NCBI GenBank assembly: GCA_007244375.1
Contig: SCVW01000034.1
Span: 1 to 64,000, forward strand
DNA: 64,000 bases
Source: Smithella sp.
Lineage (GTDB): Bacteria > Desulfobacterota > Syntrophia > Syntrophales > Smithellaceae
Reading direction: 5' to 3'
Notes under the pieces: model-generated
Told to the model about the DNA's origin: nothing
Database searches by the model: none
The model's input: only the letters and a program-made list of their open reading frames with translations
In this document: piece by piece, positions 41,771-51,167 of the stretch
How positions within the stretch are numbered: the stretch's first letter is position 1
How the letters are laid out: the number at the start of each line of letters is the position of its first letter
Translations under genes and position numbers: made by a program

Positions 41771-42946
41771 ATGAGAATAGTGGCAATAATTCCCGCCGGA
41801 GGTGCCGGGAAAAGATTAAAGGCTAATGTGGCCAAACAGTATCTACTATTGAATCAGACGCCTGTAGTGGTACATACTCTACAGGTATTTCAAATGTCCA
41901 AGATAGTAGATGAAATTATTTTAGTCCTGCCACCGGGTGATTTGGCTTCAGCCCGCCAGAAGTTAACAGATAAATACGGTTTAAAAAAAGTAACGAAAAT
42001 TGTTGCAGGTGGGAAGGAAAGGCAGGATTCTGTCAGGAACGGTCTGGCGGCCATTGAAAATAAATGCGATGTTATTATTGTGCACGACGCGGCAAGACCT
42101 TTTGTTACAGAGAAAATGATCAAAGATGTTGTTGCTGCGGCGAAAGTTACAGGTGCGGCATCGGTCGGTGTAAGAGCTAAAGATACCATCAAGAAAGCCA
42201 CTAAAGATAATATGGTAAAAGTTACAATCCCGCGGCAGAATTTGTGGCAGACGCAAACTCCACAGGCATTCAAATTCGAAACTTTTAAAAAAGCATACAA
42301 AAAAGCCTATGACAAAAAATATTACGGAACTGACGATGCGTCTTTGGTTGAACAAATGGGCGGTAAAATAAAGATGATTGCCGGCTCATATGACAATATT
42401 AAGATTACAACACCGGAAGATGTGATAATGGCAAAAGCTTTGATAAAAAACAAAACGGGGAGGGAAATGCAGATACGCGTCGGATGCGGCTATGACAGTC
42501 ATCGTTTTGTCACTGGCAGAAAACTGATTTTAGGGGGAATAACAATTCCTTTTAATATGGGATTACAAGGTCATTCCGATGCCGATGCATTGCTTCATGC
42601 GGTTTGCGATGCCCTTTTGGGCGCGGCAGGAGCTGGTGATATCGGTCGGCATTTCCCGGATACTGATCCGCAATACAAAGATATTTCCAGCAAGGTGATT
42701 CTGGATCGGGTACGTAAAATTATTACCGATAAAGGTTTTGCCATCAATAATATTGATGCAACAATCATTATGGAAAAACCCAAAGTCACTCCTTATGTAG
42801 ACAGGATTATAAATAGTATTGCACAAGTTTTGAATATATCGGCAACTGATATAAACATTAAAGCCAAAACGAACGAAAACATGGGATTTGTCGGACGTGG
42901 TGAAGGTATAGCGGTAACAGCAGTTGCTGCATTGAATAAGGAATAA
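41771..42946 (+). CDS. ispDF: Bifunctional IspD-IspF
   Basis: The 391-residue fusion carries out steps three and five of the MEP isoprenoid pathway. Residues 1-230 are IspD, MEP cytidylyltransferase (IIPAGGAGKRL, HTLQVFQ, VIIVHDAARPFV, QTPQAFKF). Residues from 234 are IspF, MEcPP synthase (RVGCGYDSHRF and GHSDADALLHAVCDALLGAA with zinc and metal ligands). Fused forms occur in many alpha-, delta- and epsilonproteobacteria. gltX follows after 4 bases. Confidence 0.96.
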   Translation: MRIVAIIPAGGAGKRLKANVAKQYLLLNQTPVVVHTLQVFQMSKIVDEIILVLPPGDLASARQKLTDKYGLKKVTKIVAGGKERQDSVRNGLAAIENKCDVIIVHDAARPFVTEKMIKDVVAAAKVTGAASVGVRAKDTIKKATKDNMVKVTIPRQNLWQTQTPQAFKFETFKKAYKKAYDKKYYGTDDASLVEQMGGKIKMIAGSYDNIKITTPEDVIMAKALIKNKTGREMQIRVGCGYDSHRFVTGRKLILGGITIPFNMGLQGHSDADALLHAVCDALLGAAGAGDIGRHFPDTDPQYKDISSKVILDRVRKIITDKGFAINNIDATIIMEKPKVTPYVDRIINSIAQVLNISATDINIKAKTNENMGFVGRGEGIAVTAVAALNKE

Positions 42947-42950
42947 ATAA

Positions 42951-44384
42951 ATGGATAAATACAGAGTCAGATTTGCGCCTTCTCCAACCGGAGAATTGCA
43001 TGTGGGCAATGCTCGGACGGCTCTCTTTAATTGGATGTTTGCCCGGCATCATGGCGGTTCTTTTATTCTACGTATTGAAGATACCGACGAATCGCGCAGC
43101 GATATTACTTATCAGAAAAATCTGCTTAATGATTTGGATTGGCTGGGCCTTGATTGGGACGAAGGACCGGGGAAAGATGGTTCTTGTGGCCCCTATAAAC
43201 AAAGTGAACGTCTGGAAATATACAAAAAACATTTGCAGAAACTGATAGATGCAGATTTGGTTTATCCCTGTTATTGTACTGAAGAAGAACTGGAAGAGGA
43301 ACGTCAGACACTGATTCTCAGCAAACGGATGCCGCGTTATATGGGGAAATGCAGGAATCTTACGGCCAAGGAAAGAAAAAAGCTGGAAGAGGATGGACGA
43401 AATCCTTCCTATCGCTTTAAAGTTCAGCCACAGGTAATTGAATTCAAAGATTTGATTCGCGGAATAATGAAATTTGAAGGAGAGACTATAGGAGATTTCA
43501 TTATTGTTCGCTCTAATGGTATGCCGGCATACAATTTTGCGGTTGTTATTGACGATCATCTCATGGACATCACCCATGTCATTCGCGGCGAAGATCATCT
43601 ATCCAATACAGCATTACAGATTATGCTTTATCGTGCGTTCGGGTTTGCTCCGCCGACCTTTGCGCATCATTCGTTGATTCTTGGCAAAGACCGCACCAAG
43701 CTCAGCAAACGCCATGGTTCTGTTTCCGTGGGTGAGTTTCGCAAAAAAGGAATTTTACCGGAGGCATTGATCAATTATCTGGGACTTTTAGGAAGTTCAT
43801 TTACAGATAGCCGTGAAGTATTGTCCCGTAAGGAAATGATTTCCGGTTTCACGTTGGAACGAGCTTCAAAAAGCGGAGCAATATTTGATGAAGAAAAACT
43901 TCACTGGTTAAATGCTATTTATATCAGAAACTGCAATACAAAAGAATTAGCAGAGCGGCTTACACCGTTTCTGGATCAGGCCGGTTATAAAACCGACACT
44001 ATTGATCCGAAATGGCTCAATGAGATAATTGATCTGGTAAAAACTGATTTGATTACGCTTGCCGAGATTGGCAATCATATTGATATATTTTTTGACGATA
44101 AATATAAACTGACAGCAGAAGCAAAAAAGTTATTGGAAAGAGATAGCTCCGGCAAAGTAATAAAGGTTTTTTCCGAATATTTAGAAACTGCTACGGGTAA
44201 TCCCAAAGATATCTATTCGGCTGCCATTAAATACATCAAAGAGAGAACAGGAGTGAAAGGCAAAGAACTATTTATGCCAATTCGGGCGGCAATTACCGGA
44301 AAAGTCCACGGCCCGGAACTGGACAAAGTATTTATGATTCTGGGCAGGGAATGCACCTTAAAAAGGTTATCCTTTGCAACTTAA
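42951..44384 (+). CDS. gltX: Glutamate-tRNA ligase
   Basis: The 477-residue class I synthetase begins VRFAPSPTGELHVGN, the HIGH-like motif. The KMSKS-like loop is KLSKRHG near residue 250. It charges tRNA-Glu; a form lacking strict discrimination could also charge tRNA-Gln, which cannot be judged here. Four Cys/His-type residues of a possible zinc site (CYCTEEE near 105) are partial. The gene converges with the DUF2784 gene. Confidence 0.96.
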   Translation: MDKYRVRFAPSPTGELHVGNARTALFNWMFARHHGGSFILRIEDTDESRSDITYQKNLLNDLDWLGLDWDEGPGKDGSCGPYKQSERLEIYKKHLQKLIDADLVYPCYCTEEELEEERQTLILSKRMPRYMGKCRNLTAKERKKLEEDGRNPSYRFKVQPQVIEFKDLIRGIMKFEGETIGDFIIVRSNGMPAYNFAVVIDDHLMDITHVIRGEDHLSNTALQIMLYRAFGFAPPTFAHHSLILGKDRTKLSKRHGSVSVGEFRKKGILPEALINYLGLLGSSFTDSREVLSRKEMISGFTLERASKSGAIFDEEKLHWLNAIYIRNCNTKELAERLTPFLDQAGYKTDTIDPKWLNEIIDLVKTDLITLAEIGNHIDIFFDDKYKLTAEAKKLLERDSSGKVIKVFSEYLETATGNPKDIYSAAIKYIKERTGVKGKELFMPIRAAITGKVHGPELDKVFMILGRECTLKRLSFAT

Positions 44385-44422
44385 TAATAAAGTCTGCATT
44401 AATTATGCTGATAAATATCTTT

Positions 44423-44797
44423 TTAAGAATTTCCTTTGCGTGACCGACGTATTTGTATGGCAATAGAATAGAAGAAAACATTTATAATGATGACCAATAT
44501 ACCCAGAACAATTTGTATAGTGGTAGTCAAATTTTCCGGGTAGATTACCGGAACCAGATATCTTAAAATAAAATCCCCCCTATATTGAGTATATCCTGCC
44601 AGATTGCGAAAATGATTTTCCAGGGGTGTTAACGGGCAAATCCATCCGAAAAATTCTACAATTACTCCCCAAATTGCCGCAGGTAAATGTACAAAAGCGA
44701 CTTTCGGCCAGCGAAAAACCAATAGACTGCCGCAGATAACAAACACGACAAATAGGAAATGTGCCAGAACTATTAAATCGGCAAATAAGTTGTACAC
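44423..44797 (-). CDS. DUF2784 membrane protein
   Basis: The 124-residue protein has three to four hydrophobic helices. The DUF2784 signature is present: LADLIVLAHFLFVVFVICG, HLPAAIWGVIVEFFGWICPLTPLEN and then FILRYLVPVIYPENL. The function is unknown. The start is GTG, 15 bases after the carboxyltransferase stop, and a CGGA site supports it. Its link to that gene appears operonic, but a joint role is not known. Confidence 0.82.
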   Translation of the reverse strand: MYNLFADLIVLAHFLFVVFVICGSLLVFRWPKVAFVHLPAAIWGVIVEFFGWICPLTPLENHFRNLAGYTQYRGDFILRYLVPVIYPENLTTTIQIVLGILVIIINVFFYSIAIQIRRSRKGNS

Positions 44798-44812
44798 ATC
44801 CGATTCCGAATA

Positions 44813-46384
44813 CTAAAGAGGAATGTTGTTGTGTTTCTTGGGTAGCCGTGTTTCTTTTTTATCTTTCAGCGCTTCCAATAGCGCCGCAATTCTTTTTCTG
44901 GTATCGCGCGGAGCAATGATTTCTTCGATAATTCCCAGAGAAGCCGCAAAGTAAGGATTGCTGAATTGATTTTCATAGGCGGCAACAAGTTCAACTTTTT
45001 TGGCAGCTGGATCGGCAGCAGAGGAAATTTCATTGCGGTAAATGATGTTGCAGGCTCCTTCACCGCCCAGGACGGCAATTTCTGCTGTCGGCCATGCCAT
45101 TACATAATCAGCGCCCAGTTGTTTGCTGCACATGCCGATATACGCTCCGCCGTAAGCTTTGCGGGTAATGACGGTTATTTTCGGCACAGTGGCTTCCGAG
45201 TAAGCGTGAAGAAGTTTTGCGCCGTGGCGGATTATACCGCCCCATTCCTGAATAGTGCCGGGCATATACCCGGGAACATCAGTAAAGGTCAAAAGAGGAA
45301 TGTTAAAAGCGTCGCAGAAGCGAATGAAGCGGGAAGCTTTGTCGGAGGCGTTTATATCCAGAATACCGGCGGCGTAACGGGGATTATTGGCAATGACACC
45401 AACCGGTTTTCCCATAATACGGATAAAAGAAATAATAACATTTTTTGCCCAGAGTTCGAGCGGTTCGAATATTTCGTTATTGTCGGCGATGGACTTGATG
45501 ATTTTTTTCATATCATATACCCGATTGACCTTATCGGGAATAAACGAATCCAATTCCGTACAAATGCGTTCAGCATTATCTGTGCAGGCAATTTCGGGTA
45601 CGGGAGAGTGGCAACTATCCGGCAAATAGGAAAGAAGAATCTTTATTTTATCGATGCAATCGGTGTCGTTTTCGGCCACAAAATGGCAAACCCCGCTTTT
45701 TGTAGCGTGGGCTATTGCGCCGCCGAGTTCATCATGTGTTACTTCTTCATCAATGGCCGATTTTATAACATCCGGTCCGGTGATATACATATAACTGCTG
45801 TCTTTGACCATAAAAACCCAGTCGGCAAGAGCCGGTGAATAAACGGCGCCTCCGGCTGTCGGTCCCATAATGGCAGTTATCTGCGGAATATAACCCGAGC
45901 CTATTGTGTTGCGGTAAAAGATTCCGCCATAGCCTTCCAGTGAAGGAACGCCTTCCTGAATGCGCGCTCCGCCGGAATCGTTAATTGCCACAAAAGGCTT
46001 CCGTGCGGCAATGGCCATATCCATAACTTTCCATATTTTTTTCGCGTGCATTTCACCAAGGCTGCCGCCTGATGATGTAAAATCCTGAGCTGCTGCGAAA
46101 ACCGTGCGTCCGTTAACTTTGCCGAATCCGGTTATAACGGCGTCGGCCGGAATTTCTCTTTTATCAAGTCCGAAAAGGGTAGAGCGGTGCTTGACAAAAA
46201 GCTGCACTTCCTGAAAAGTATCTTTATCGAAAAACAAATCCAATCGTTCGCGGGCGGTTAGTTTGTTCAAATCGTGCTGTTTTTTGATTTGTTTATCGCC
46301 ACCCATCATTTTTATGGTTTGGTTTTTTTGCTCATAATTTCTAATTTTGTCTTGAGTTGTGTCATTTTCCAGATCGTCACTCAT
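44813..46384 (-). CDS. Acyl-CoA carboxylase/decarboxylase carboxyltransferase subunit
   Basis: This 523-residue crotonase-like biotin-dependent carboxyltransferase is of the PccB/MmdA type. N- and C-terminal carboxyltransferase halves are seen. Acyl-CoA oxyanion segments are TSSGGSLGEMHAKKI and SGGARIQEG, with GPTAGGAVYSPALAD and, in the second half, KAYGGAYIGMCSKQLGADYVMAWPTAEIAVLGGEGA. It could serve propionyl-CoA carboxylase or the alpha subunit of a methylmalonyl- or glutaconyl-CoA decarboxylase. No biotin carrier, biotin carboxylase or membrane beta subunit lies nearby, so the complex cannot be named. A TGGAGAG site precedes the ATG. Confidence 0.92.
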   Translation of the reverse strand: MSDDLENDTTQDKIRNYEQKNQTIKMMGGDKQIKKQHDLNKLTARERLDLFFDKDTFQEVQLFVKHRSTLFGLDKREIPADAVITGFGKVNGRTVFAAAQDFTSSGGSLGEMHAKKIWKVMDMAIAARKPFVAINDSGGARIQEGVPSLEGYGGIFYRNTIGSGYIPQITAIMGPTAGGAVYSPALADWVFMVKDSSYMYITGPDVIKSAIDEEVTHDELGGAIAHATKSGVCHFVAENDTDCIDKIKILLSYLPDSCHSPVPEIACTDNAERICTELDSFIPDKVNRVYDMKKIIKSIADNNEIFEPLELWAKNVIISFIRIMGKPVGVIANNPRYAAGILDINASDKASRFIRFCDAFNIPLLTFTDVPGYMPGTIQEWGGIIRHGAKLLHAYSEATVPKITVITRKAYGGAYIGMCSKQLGADYVMAWPTAEIAVLGGEGACNIIYRNEISSAADPAAKKVELVAAYENQFSNPYFAASLGIIEEIIAPRDTRKRIAALLEALKDKKETRLPKKHNNIPL

Positions 46385-46627
46385 AAATTCTCTCCATCTG
46401 TGTAAACTTTTTTCAAAACTACCATGTTAATTTTATAAGTATTCATAATTAAAAAGAAATATTTAAACTTGGTGCAATACTAGCGTTTTTGAGAAAAAGT
46501 GGCAAGGAAAAATGATTAAAATTATCAGTGAATTATTTTGTCGTAAAAAGAAAAAGTGAAACTTCCCCTTTATTTTTTTTTATAAAAAGAATAAATTCTC
46601 TGGCAGAAATTATTTGCAGGAAGAATT

Positions 46628-47371
46628 ATGCGCAATTTTAAAATGATTGTGGAATATGACGGCACAGCCTATTGCGGTTGGCAAAGGCAGGAAAACGGAG
46701 TGAGCATCCAACAGGTGCTGGAGGAAGCTATACAATTAATCACTGGTGAAAAAGTATCCGTTATCGGTTCCGGAAGAACTGATGCCGGAGTACATGCTTT
46801 AAATCAGGTAGCCCATTTTAAGAGTAACAGTCTTTTGCCGTTAAACAATATATACCGTGGACTGAACAGTGTCTTGCCTGAAGATATTGTTATAAAGGAA
46901 ATGAAAGAGGTTCCGGAAGATTTTCATGCCCTGCGTGATGTTAAAAGCAAAGTTTATGTCTATAAAATATGCAACCAAAGATTGCGTCCGGCACTGGGAA
47001 GAAATTATTTTTGGCATGTTCGTTATCCCCTTAATATGGATTTAATGAGAGAAGCAACTAAATACATTATCGGCACGCATGATTTTTCCAGTTTTTGCGC
47101 GGCCAACACGCAGGTCAAAGATCGTGTGCGGACGATTTTAGATATAGATATAAAGAAGAACGAAGAAGGAATAATCGAGGTAAACGTAGTGGCTCACGGC
47201 TTTTTAAAATACATGGTGCGCAATATTGTCGGCACACTGGTGGAAATAGGTAGAGGCAAATGGGAACCGGAAGAAATGAAGAAAATTCTTGAATCCAAAG
47301 ACAGAAAGATTGCCGGAGCTACGGCGCCGGCCTATGCCTTGTTTTTAAAGGAGGTTAAATACCAGGAGTGA
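46628..47371 (+). CDS. truA: tRNA pseudouridine(38-40) synthase
   Basis: The 247-residue TruA has the N-terminal VEYDGTAYCGWQRQ. The catalytic Asp lies in GSGRTDAGVHALNQVAHF. MVRNIVGTLVEIGRGKW is near the C terminus. It isomerises uridines in the anticodon arm. An AGGAAGA site precedes the ATG. The stop overlaps the next GTG by four bases. Confidence 0.96.
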   Translation: MRNFKMIVEYDGTAYCGWQRQENGVSIQQVLEEAIQLITGEKVSVIGSGRTDAGVHALNQVAHFKSNSLLPLNNIYRGLNSVLPEDIVIKEMKEVPEDFHALRDVKSKVYVYKICNQRLRPALGRNYFWHVRYPLNMDLMREATKYIIGTHDFSSFCAANTQVKDRVRTILDIDIKKNEEGIIEVNVVAHGFLKYMVRNIVGTLVEIGRGKWEPEEMKKILESKDRKIAGATAPAYALFLKEVKYQE

Positions 47372-48264
47372 AAATACTATTGCTGGGACATAAAGGAATG
47401 CTGGGAAGCGACCTTTTTTCCAAACTTTCAATAGGACATGAAGTTGTAGGAATGGATAAGGAAGAAATTGATATTGTAGCCGCAGACAATTGTAAAAAGG
47501 CAATCAAAGAGACAGAACCGGATATTATTATCAACGCTGCCGCCTATACCAATGTTGACGATTGTGAAACGGCCAAAGAAGAATGCTTTGCCGTCAATGC
47601 CGAAGCGGTAAAAAATATAGCCGAAAACTGTCGCGATAAAGATATCCGTATCATACATTTCAGCACAGATTACGTTTTTAACGGTAAAGCCAAACAACCA
47701 TATAAAGAAGATGACAAGTGCAATCCGATTAATGTTTATGGTCAGTCAAAACTGGCCGGAGAGAAGTATCTGCAGTCTCTTTCCAAAAATTATCTGCTGA
47801 TTCGTACTTCCTGGTTATACGGAGTGAAGGGCAAAAATTTTGTTCAGACAATTCTGGAAAAAGCAAAAGCTAAAAGCTTTATAGATGATGCTATGGCCAG
47901 GACAAATGCGAAGGCGGATGGACCATCGATGCTGTCAGTTGTTGATGATCAGGTCGGTTCACCCACCTACACAAAAGACCTGGCGGCTGCGGTAGGCCTG
48001 CTCATTGAAAAAAACGCTCAGGGGATTTTTAATGTCACAAACAGGGGAACCTGCAGTTGGTATCAGTTCGCTGTCAGAATATTGAAGGAATCCGGTTTTG
48101 ATAAGATTAAAGTGATACCCATTAAATCAAGTAAGCTGAAAAGGCCGGCCAAACGTCCCGCATATAGCGTTTTGGATATGCATAAATTTATTCAGGTAAC
48201 CGGAAAAGCAATGCAGCCGTGGCAGCTGGCGCTACAGGATTATTTGAAAAATATTAAAATATAG
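47368..48264 (+). CDS. rfbD: dTDP-4-dehydrorhamnose reductase
   Basis: The 298-residue NAD(P)-dependent reductase of the extended SDR group catalyses the last step of dTDP-L-rhamnose synthesis for surface glycans. The Rossmann loop is LGHKGMLGSDL, and INAAAYTNVDDCE, HFSTDYVFNG and the active-site YGQSKLAGEKY follow. The start is GTG overlapping the truA stop. The other rfb genes are not in the window. Annotation is by motif and length. Confidence 0.92.
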   Translation: MKILLLGHKGMLGSDLFSKLSIGHEVVGMDKEEIDIVAADNCKKAIKETEPDIIINAAAYTNVDDCETAKEECFAVNAEAVKNIAENCRDKDIRIIHFSTDYVFNGKAKQPYKEDDKCNPINVYGQSKLAGEKYLQSLSKNYLLIRTSWLYGVKGKNFVQTILEKAKAKSFIDDAMARTNAKADGPSMLSVVDDQVGSPTYTKDLAAAVGLLIEKNAQGIFNVTNRGTCSWYQFAVRILKESGFDKIKVIPIKSSKLKRPAKRPAYSVLDMHKFIQVTGKAMQPWQLALQDYLKNIKI

Positions 48265-48318
48265 CTTGAAATATTATTTTAATAAATACGAGCCGACAAA
48301 TTTGAGGAGCGAAATAAG

Positions 48319-50112
48319 TTGTCCAAACGCATTGTCGTGTTATCCGAAGAAATAGCCAATAAGATTGCTGCCGGTGAAGTGGTGGAGAGGCCGGCTTCGA
48401 TTGTCAAGGAACTGCTGGAAAACTCCATTGATGCCGGCGCGACAGATATCAGGGTGGAGTTGGAGAAGGGCGGCACTCATTCCATTAAAGTAACTGATAA
48501 CGGATCAGGAATAGAACACGAAGATGTTCCGCTGGTTTTTGAGAGACACGCCACCAGTAAAATTCATAAATATGAAGATATTTTTAATGTTGTTTCTTTC
48601 GGTTTCCGCGGCGAAGCAATGCCCAGTATTGCCTCTATTGCCAAGGTTGAATTACTAACAAGATGTAGAAACGATTTGTCCGGTACAAAAGCCACGCTGG
48701 AGGCGGGAGTCATAAAAGAAGTGTTACCCGCCGGCAGCCCCGAAGGAACGCAGACATCGGTTACCAAAATCTTTGCCAATGTTCCTGCACGCAGAAAGTT
48801 TTTGAAAACAGAAGCCACGGAGCAGAGTGCGTGTTTGGATGTTATTACCCGCATTGCTTTGGCTCACCCTGAAGTTCGCTTTAAAGTATCAGCCAATGGC
48901 AAAGAAATGTTTGTCGCGCCGGAGGTCGGCGATATCTCCAAAAGGATTTCGATGGTGATGGGTGATGATTTTTCCGCGCATTGCATTGCGATAAATGAAC
49001 AAAAAGAAAATATGAGTTTGACCGGATTTATTTCTCGTCCAGAATACACTAAATCCAATTCCAAAAGCACTTATTTATTTGTCAATAAAAGGTTTATTCG
49101 TGACAACAGCGTAACGCACGCTGTATTGTCGGCGTACAGGCAGATTATTGAACCCCGACGCTATCCTGCGGCAGTTCTTTTTCTGGATATGCCGCCGGAA
49201 GATGTTGATGTTAATGTTCATCCGGCCAAGTTGGAAGTTCGCTTTAAAAACGCGCATGGTGTTTATGAACTGGTCTCCAGAACAATTGCGCACAATCTCG
49301 CGGAAGCCGAAACATCGAAGGGAAATTTCATTTATCGTTTGCAGCCTAAAGAGAAGAAAAATTATTCCTACAGTTCTCCAACCATTCGGGAAAAGTCTCC
49401 GCCCATACCTTTTGGAATGTTTTCGCGACAAAATATACAAAAAGCAATCAATGAAGATTTATTAAAGCGTCCTTTTACGGAAAAAACGGCAACCGTTGTT
49501 GAAAGCGCTAATATTCCGGCAAAAGAAACAATATCATTTGCCGGCATGAAATATGTAGGGCAGTTTGCCAATACCTATCTTATATTTGAAGGGGATGAAA
49601 ATCTTGTCTTGCTTGATCAACATGCGGCGCACGAAAGAATAATTCTGGAGAAATTAAAAAAGACATCGGGAGAAAAGGTGGTCAGTCAGTCGCTACTGAT
49701 GCCGGAAATAATCAACCTGACTCCGGGACAAATAACATTGTTTTTAGAATGCATTGAGTTATTGCAGGAGATTGGTTTGGAAATAGAAATATTCGGCCGT
49801 GACGCGATTGCCGTCAAAGCAGTTCCGGTAACACTTTCACTGGTTAAAATAAGCGAAATTATCTCCGATATTGCTGATCAACTTTGTGATCAGAACCAAA
49901 CACCTTACTTGCAGGAGAAAAAAGAAAAAATTCTGGCATCGTTGGCCTGCCGTGCGGCAATCAAGGCCAACAAAGTTCTTTCTTATGAAGACGTCGCTGC
50001 TTTGTGCCGAGAACTTGAGACTACGCCTTTTAATCTTACCTGTCCTCATGGGCGTCCCATCACTATCAACTTTTCCTTAAACGAAATCGAAAGAATGTTT
50101 AAAAGGAAATAA
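48319..50112 (+). CDS. mutL: DNA mismatch repair protein MutL
   Basis: The 597-residue GHKL ATPase has motifs ELLENSIDAGATDI, DNGSGI and FGFRGEA in the N-terminal domain. The C-terminal domain carries DQHAAHERIILE, which fits the DQHA-x2-E-x4-E metal-binding motif of MutL proteins with latent endonuclease activity, unlike E. coli MutL. This suits an organism without Dam/MutH-type strand discrimination. The start is TTG with a GAGGAGCG site. miaA follows after 2 bases, a widespread order. Confidence 0.96.
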   Translation: MSKRIVVLSEEIANKIAAGEVVERPASIVKELLENSIDAGATDIRVELEKGGTHSIKVTDNGSGIEHEDVPLVFERHATSKIHKYEDIFNVVSFGFRGEAMPSIASIAKVELLTRCRNDLSGTKATLEAGVIKEVLPAGSPEGTQTSVTKIFANVPARRKFLKTEATEQSACLDVITRIALAHPEVRFKVSANGKEMFVAPEVGDISKRISMVMGDDFSAHCIAINEQKENMSLTGFISRPEYTKSNSKSTYLFVNKRFIRDNSVTHAVLSAYRQIIEPRRYPAAVLFLDMPPEDVDVNVHPAKLEVRFKNAHGVYELVSRTIAHNLAEAETSKGNFIYRLQPKEKKNYSYSSPTIREKSPPIPFGMFSRQNIQKAINEDLLKRPFTEKTATVVESANIPAKETISFAGMKYVGQFANTYLIFEGDENLVLLDQHAAHERIILEKLKKTSGEKVVSQSLLMPEIINLTPGQITLFLECIELLQEIGLEIEIFGRDAIAVKAVPVTLSLVKISEIISDIADQLCDQNQTPYLQEKKEKILASLACRAAIKANKVLSYEDVAALCRELETTPFNLTCPHGRPITINFSLNEIERMFKRK

Positions 50113-50114
50113 AA

Positions 50115-51047
50115 TTGAAGATGGAAAAGTTGCAACTGGTAATAATCAATTCGCCCACTGCTACCGGTAAGACTCAGCTGGCTGTAAATCTGGCGCTGGA
50201 ATTCGGCGGAGAAATCATCAGCGCCGATTCCATGCAGGTATACCGCTATCTGGATATCGGTACGGCAAAACCGACAATGGAAGAGAGAAGGGGTATCAAG
50301 CATCATTTGATAGATATTGTTAATCCCGACGAAGAATTCAATGCCGCTTTATTTGCTGAATCGGCAAGAAAAGTAATTTCTGAGTTGTTAGAGAAGGGGA
50401 CACCTGTTTTTGTAGTAGGAGGAACCGGCCTATATATCAGAACGCTGCTCAAGGGGATCATCGATACGCCGGACGTAGATGAGAATATAAGAAATTATTA
50501 TCGAAAGCTGCGTGACACGTACGGCAAGAAATATCTTTATGAATTACTGCAGCAAAGAGATAACGCTGCCGCTGCTCAAATAAATCCAAACGATTCGGTA
50601 AGGGCAATCCGGGCGCTGGAAGTTCTGGAGCAAACCGGAGAGTCAATTACAGCAAAGCAGAAAAGGCATTCCTTTGCCGATACTCCGTACAAGACTTATA
50701 AAATCGGACTGCAAATTGAGCGCAAAGAGCTGAAACAAAAAATTGAATCGCGTACCGATAAAATGATTGCCGATGGACTGTTGGGTGAAGTTAAAAAGGT
50801 TTTAACTATGGGATACAAGGAATATCTGAAACCGTTACAGTCATTAGGGTATAAACAAGTCATCGGATTCCTGCGCAACAAGTACGATTGGCAATGTTGT
50901 GTGGATCTAATTAAACATGATACCTGGCAATACGCCCGGCGTCAAATGACCTGGTTTGCTGCGGATAAGGAAATAAACTGGTTTTCTCCTGATTCATTCA
51001 GTGAAATCAGCAATAATGTAAAAAAATTCTGTAAGGGAATCGATTAA
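50115..51047 (+). CDS. miaA: tRNA dimethylallyltransferase
   Basis: The 310-residue MiaA isoprenylates A37 of UNN-decoding tRNAs, making the substrate of MiaB (24.3 kb). The P-loop is NSPTATGKT at 12-20, followed by SADSMQVYRYLDIGTAKP and HHLIDIVNPDE. The start is TTG after AAAGGA; an ATG two codons later is also possible. It is tightly coupled to mutL. Confidence 0.95.
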   Translation: MKMEKLQLVIINSPTATGKTQLAVNLALEFGGEIISADSMQVYRYLDIGTAKPTMEERRGIKHHLIDIVNPDEEFNAALFAESARKVISELLEKGTPVFVVGGTGLYIRTLLKGIIDTPDVDENIRNYYRKLRDTYGKKYLYELLQQRDNAAAAQINPNDSVRAIRALEVLEQTGESITAKQKRHSFADTPYKTYKIGLQIERKELKQKIESRTDKMIADGLLGEVKKVLTMGYKEYLKPLQSLGYKQVIGFLRNKYDWQCCVDLIKHDTWQYARRQMTWFAADKEINWFSPDSFSEISNNVKKFCKGID

Positions 51048-51107
51048 AGAAGCAGAAATACGGTTTGTTTTAACTTTCATCATAAATAAAGCGTCTTGCA
51101 ATATTAC

Positions 51108-51136
51108 TTGACTTAAATCGGTTCTAAAGATAATGA
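51108..51136 (+). promoter_or_regulatory. Possible promoter of the TPR/SLH lipoprotein gene
   Basis: TTGACT (51108-51113) and TAATGA (51131-51136) are separated by 17 bases, ending 31 bases before the ATG. The CGGTTCTAAAGAT inside it resembles the end of the 9.1-kb palindromic element. Confidence 0.45.
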
Positions 51137-51167
51137 TATCGTACAGTTTTGGGAATAAATAATTATT

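Noticed and set aside
43068-43598. A 176-codon minus-strand open frame inside gltX
   Set aside because: It lies fully antisense to gltX motifs and has no start signal.
44966-45838. A 290-codon open frame on the plus strand
   Set aside because: It is entirely antisense to the well-supported carboxyltransferase gene, has no ribosome site and shows no known motif.
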